This document shows, in pieces, positions 5,678-7,108 of a stretch of DNA of 7,108 nucleotides. Below the pieces are notes generated by a model. The model ran no database searches, was not told the origin of the DNA, and saw only the letters and a program-made list of their open reading frames with translations. The position numbers and the translations under genes were made by a program. Position 1 is the stretch's first letter. The number at the start of each line of letters is the position of its first letter. This DNA is from CAYGXH01 sp964354485 (lineage in GTDB: Bacteria; Bacteroidota; Ignavibacteria; UBA10030; SZUA-254), in the NCBI GenBank assembly GCA_964354485.1, contig CAYGZY010000110.1, forward strand, positions 1-7,108. Direction: 5' to 3'.

Positions 5678-6010
5678 ATGGACGAATCGACAAAACACAT
5701 CTTCAAGCTGCAGTCCGAGATATGCAAGACGCTGGCTGATCCCAAACGACTGATGATACTCCACGAACTGCGCGACTCGGAGAAGTCCGTGGGACAACTG
5801 GTGTCGAGCCTGGAGCTGCCGCAATCCAACATCTCGCACCACCTGGCGATAATGCGCGAGCGCGGTATCGTGACCGCCCGCCGCGACGGGACGACGATAT
5901 ACTACAGCTTGGCCAGCCCCAAGATCGGCCAGGCCTGCGACCTGGTGCAGGAAGTACTAAAGGATCGATGGGCTGACATCAACTCACTAGCCGGTTTCAT
6001 AGGCACCTAG
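5678..6010 (+). CDS. ArsR/SmtB-family winged-helix repressor with a Cys16/Cys87 pair
   Basis: The 110-residue protein is the usual size for an ArsR-family dimeric repressor, which leaves DNA when it binds a metal or reacts with a thiol-active signal. The sequence shows 'EICKTLADPKRLMIL' (14-28) at the start of the fold, the recognition region 'LPQSNISHHLAIMRERGIV' (47-65) and the wing 'ARRDGTTIYYSL' (67-78), followed by a C-terminal helix with 'KIGQACDLV' (82-90). The classical ELCVCDL metal site is absent. The only cysteines are Cys16 in the first helix and Cys87 in the last helix. In a dimer these helices pack together, so a thiol redox, sulfide or soft-metal sensor is plausible; this is an inference. 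AGGAAG ends one base before the ATG at 5678, and AAGAAGG lies slightly further upstream. The gene has a promoter with overlapping inverted repeats and is followed after 34 bases by the flavoprotein gene, its probable target. Confidence 0.92.
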   Translation: MDESTKHIFKLQSEICKTLADPKRLMILHELRDSEKSVGQLVSSLELPQSNISHHLAIMRERGIVTARRDGTTIYYSLASPKIGQACDLVQEVLKDRWADINSLAGFIGT

Positions 6011-6044
6011 CCAGACAATGATGCGGAAAGGAAGATATTGCTCG

Positions 6045-7108
6045 ATGAGTAAGTTAAATACAAAGCAACGGGCTTTCTTAACAGAGTTGTTCGGCAGCCG
6101 CGCCACGTTCAATAAAACCGAGCGCGTGCTCTACGGGCATGACATCGGCGCAATGCCCAGCCTGATAAAGCCATTAATCGGCAATACTGTCCCCGATGCA
6201 GTGGTGCAACCTCAAACGGAGGAGGAGTTGGTCGAACTGGTCCGCTGGGCCAACGAGCACCGCATACCGCTCACCCCGCGCGGCAAGGCCTCCTCCGGTT
6301 ACGGCGGCGTGCTGCCGGTTACTAAGGGGGTTGTCGTCGACTTCTACCGCATGAATAAAGTTATAAAAATCGACAAAGAAGCTCAGACTGCGACGGTTCA
6401 ATCCGGCGTGGTATGGGAAAAGCTCGACCGCGAGTTGACCAAGCATAACCTGACTCTGAGGTTATATCCGACCAGTTACCCGGCATCCACCGTGGGCGGC
6501 TGGCTGGCGCAGGGCGGAGCCGGCATCGGCTCGTATGAGATGGGCTGGTTTCCCGATAACGTGTTGAGCGCCCGCGTCGTGCTGCCCGATGCTTCGATCA
6601 AAGAGTTCAGCGGCGAAGACCTCAAGCTGATCGCCGACGCCGAGGGCATCACCGGCCTCATCAGTGAAGTGACTGTACGCCTGAAACCCCTCGAAGAAAT
6701 AGGACTTATTGCTATCGGTTGCGCCGATGCACACGGCATGCAGCAGGTGATGCAGGCGATAGTAAATGACAATCTGCCTGTCTGGTCGATGATGTTCATC
6801 AACCCGCGTATGGCGGAACTGAAGAACAAGGCCCCTCTGCGGGAACACTACGGTCATCCCGCCGAGGAAAGGGTTCTGCTGCCCGCCGCTTATATAACGA
6901 CGCTGGCCTTCCGCGAGAAAAATCGTCAGCAGGTGACGGACAAGCTGGCGTCGATCATCAAGCCGTGCCAGGCCGAGATACTGAGCGACGCCATAGCACA
7001 GCAGGAGTGGGAACATCGGTTCAAGCTGATGATCGTCAAGCGCCTCGGGCCCAGCCTGGTCCCGACCGAGGTGGTCATCCCGCTATCGGCCATGGGCGAT
7101 GTCATGAC
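6045..7108 (+). CDS. GlcD-like FAD-binding oxidoreductase (FAD_binding_4), 3' end outside window
   Basis: The frame is open from the ATG at 6045 to the window edge, giving 354 residues of an incomplete protein. It belongs to the GlcD/PCMH-type flavoproteins, which oxidise 2-hydroxy acids or related substrates in the cytoplasm or at the membrane face. The FAD domain (about 50-212) contains 'VVQPQTEEELVELVRWANEH' (53-72), the pyrophosphate loop 'PRGKASSGYGG' (78-88), 'YPASTVGGWLAQGGAGIGS' (145-163), 'DNVLSARVVLPD' (171-182) and 'AEGITGLISEVTVRL' (199-213). The loop differs from the common 'PRGGGTGLSGG' form. A substrate-domain-like region follows. Relatives of this type are often fused or adjacent to a 4Fe-4S GlcF-like part, which would lie beyond the window. 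In-frame ATGs at 6018 and 6021 are possible, but the GGAAAGGAAG sequence at 6025-6034 favours 6045. It probably shares a transcript with the arsR gene. Substrate unknown. Confidence 0.9.
   Translation, partial: MSKLNTKQRAFLTELFGSRATFNKTERVLYGHDIGAMPSLIKPLIGNTVPDAVVQPQTEEELVELVRWANEHRIPLTPRGKASSGYGGVLPVTKGVVVDFYRMNKVIKIDKEAQTATVQSGVVWEKLDRELTKHNLTLRLYPTSYPASTVGGWLAQGGAGIGSYEMGWFPDNVLSARVVLPDASIKEFSGEDLKLIADAEGITGLISEVTVRLKPLEEIGLIAIGCADAHGMQQVMQAIVNDNLPVWSMMFINPRMAELKNKAPLREHYGHPAEERVLLPAAYITTLAFREKNRQQVTDKLASIIKPCQAEILSDAIAQQEWEHRFKLMIVKRLGPSLVPTEVVIPLSAMGDVM

Noticed and set aside
5396..5842. Minus-strand open frames of 74 and 68 codons over the 109-residue gene and the arsR gene
   Set aside because: They overlap plus-strand genes with better support and one runs across the arsR promoter region; no start signals or family features were seen.
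6018..6044. Earlier in-frame ATG starts (6018, 6021) for the flavoprotein
   Set aside because: The purine-rich GGAAAGGAAG lies after these codons and before the ATG at 6045, and the added residues do not resemble the family N terminus.
6462..7016. 184-codon minus-strand open frame opposite the flavoprotein gene
   Set aside because: The plus strand is open throughout with clear FAD-domain motifs; the minus frame is a shadow caused by GC-biased codon use.

Overview
The window reads as chromosomal DNA from an anaerobic bacterium. The style of several proteins suggests a Chloroflexota lineage such as Dehalococcoidia: a soluble multi-PAS NarL-type kinase, an ArsR protein with the 'EICKTLADPKR' signature, a GlcD-like flavoprotein with an unusual 'PRGKASSGYGG' loop, and a G5/C5 hairpin repeat. 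This assignment rests on remembered family patterns and was not checked by a search. Every supported gene lies on the + strand. There are no tRNA or rRNA genes, CRISPR arrays, transposases or phage genes.

Layout. Positions 1-331 hold the C-terminal end of a CinA/PncC-type nicotinamide-nucleotide amidohydrolase. A 154-bp spacer (332-485) with a perfect 12-bp palindrome, a 7-bp inverted repeat and a candidate promoter precedes a 915-residue cytoplasmic histidine kinase with five PAS domains (486-3233). Its likely partner, a NarL/FixJ-type response regulator (3299-3961), has its own near-consensus promoter starting 6 bp after the kinase stop codon. A 10-bp-stem hairpin (4066-4095) probably ends this unit. 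A DegV-family fatty-acid-binding protein follows (4166-5011). A 217-bp spacer contains a compact array of three hairpins and G5/C5 runs (5115-5197) that looks like an interspersed repeat. Next is a 109-residue protein of unknown function (5229-5558). An ArsR-type repressor (5678-6010) follows, with a promoter overlapped by AT-rich inverted repeats. Thirty-four bases later a GlcD-like FAD-binding oxidoreductase begins (6045) and runs off the window.

How the genes fit together. The kinase and regulator form a two-component system that probably senses a cytoplasmic signal, because the kinase has no membrane segment. The ArsR gene and the flavoprotein gene probably form a two-gene transcription unit in which the regulator represses itself and the enzyme. 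CinA, DegV and the 109-residue protein look like independent neighbours. I found no clearly new multi-gene system. The best leads are the hairpin repeat at 5115-5197, the regulatory sites upstream of the kinase and of arsR, the separate promoter of the response regulator, and the arsR-flavoprotein pair.
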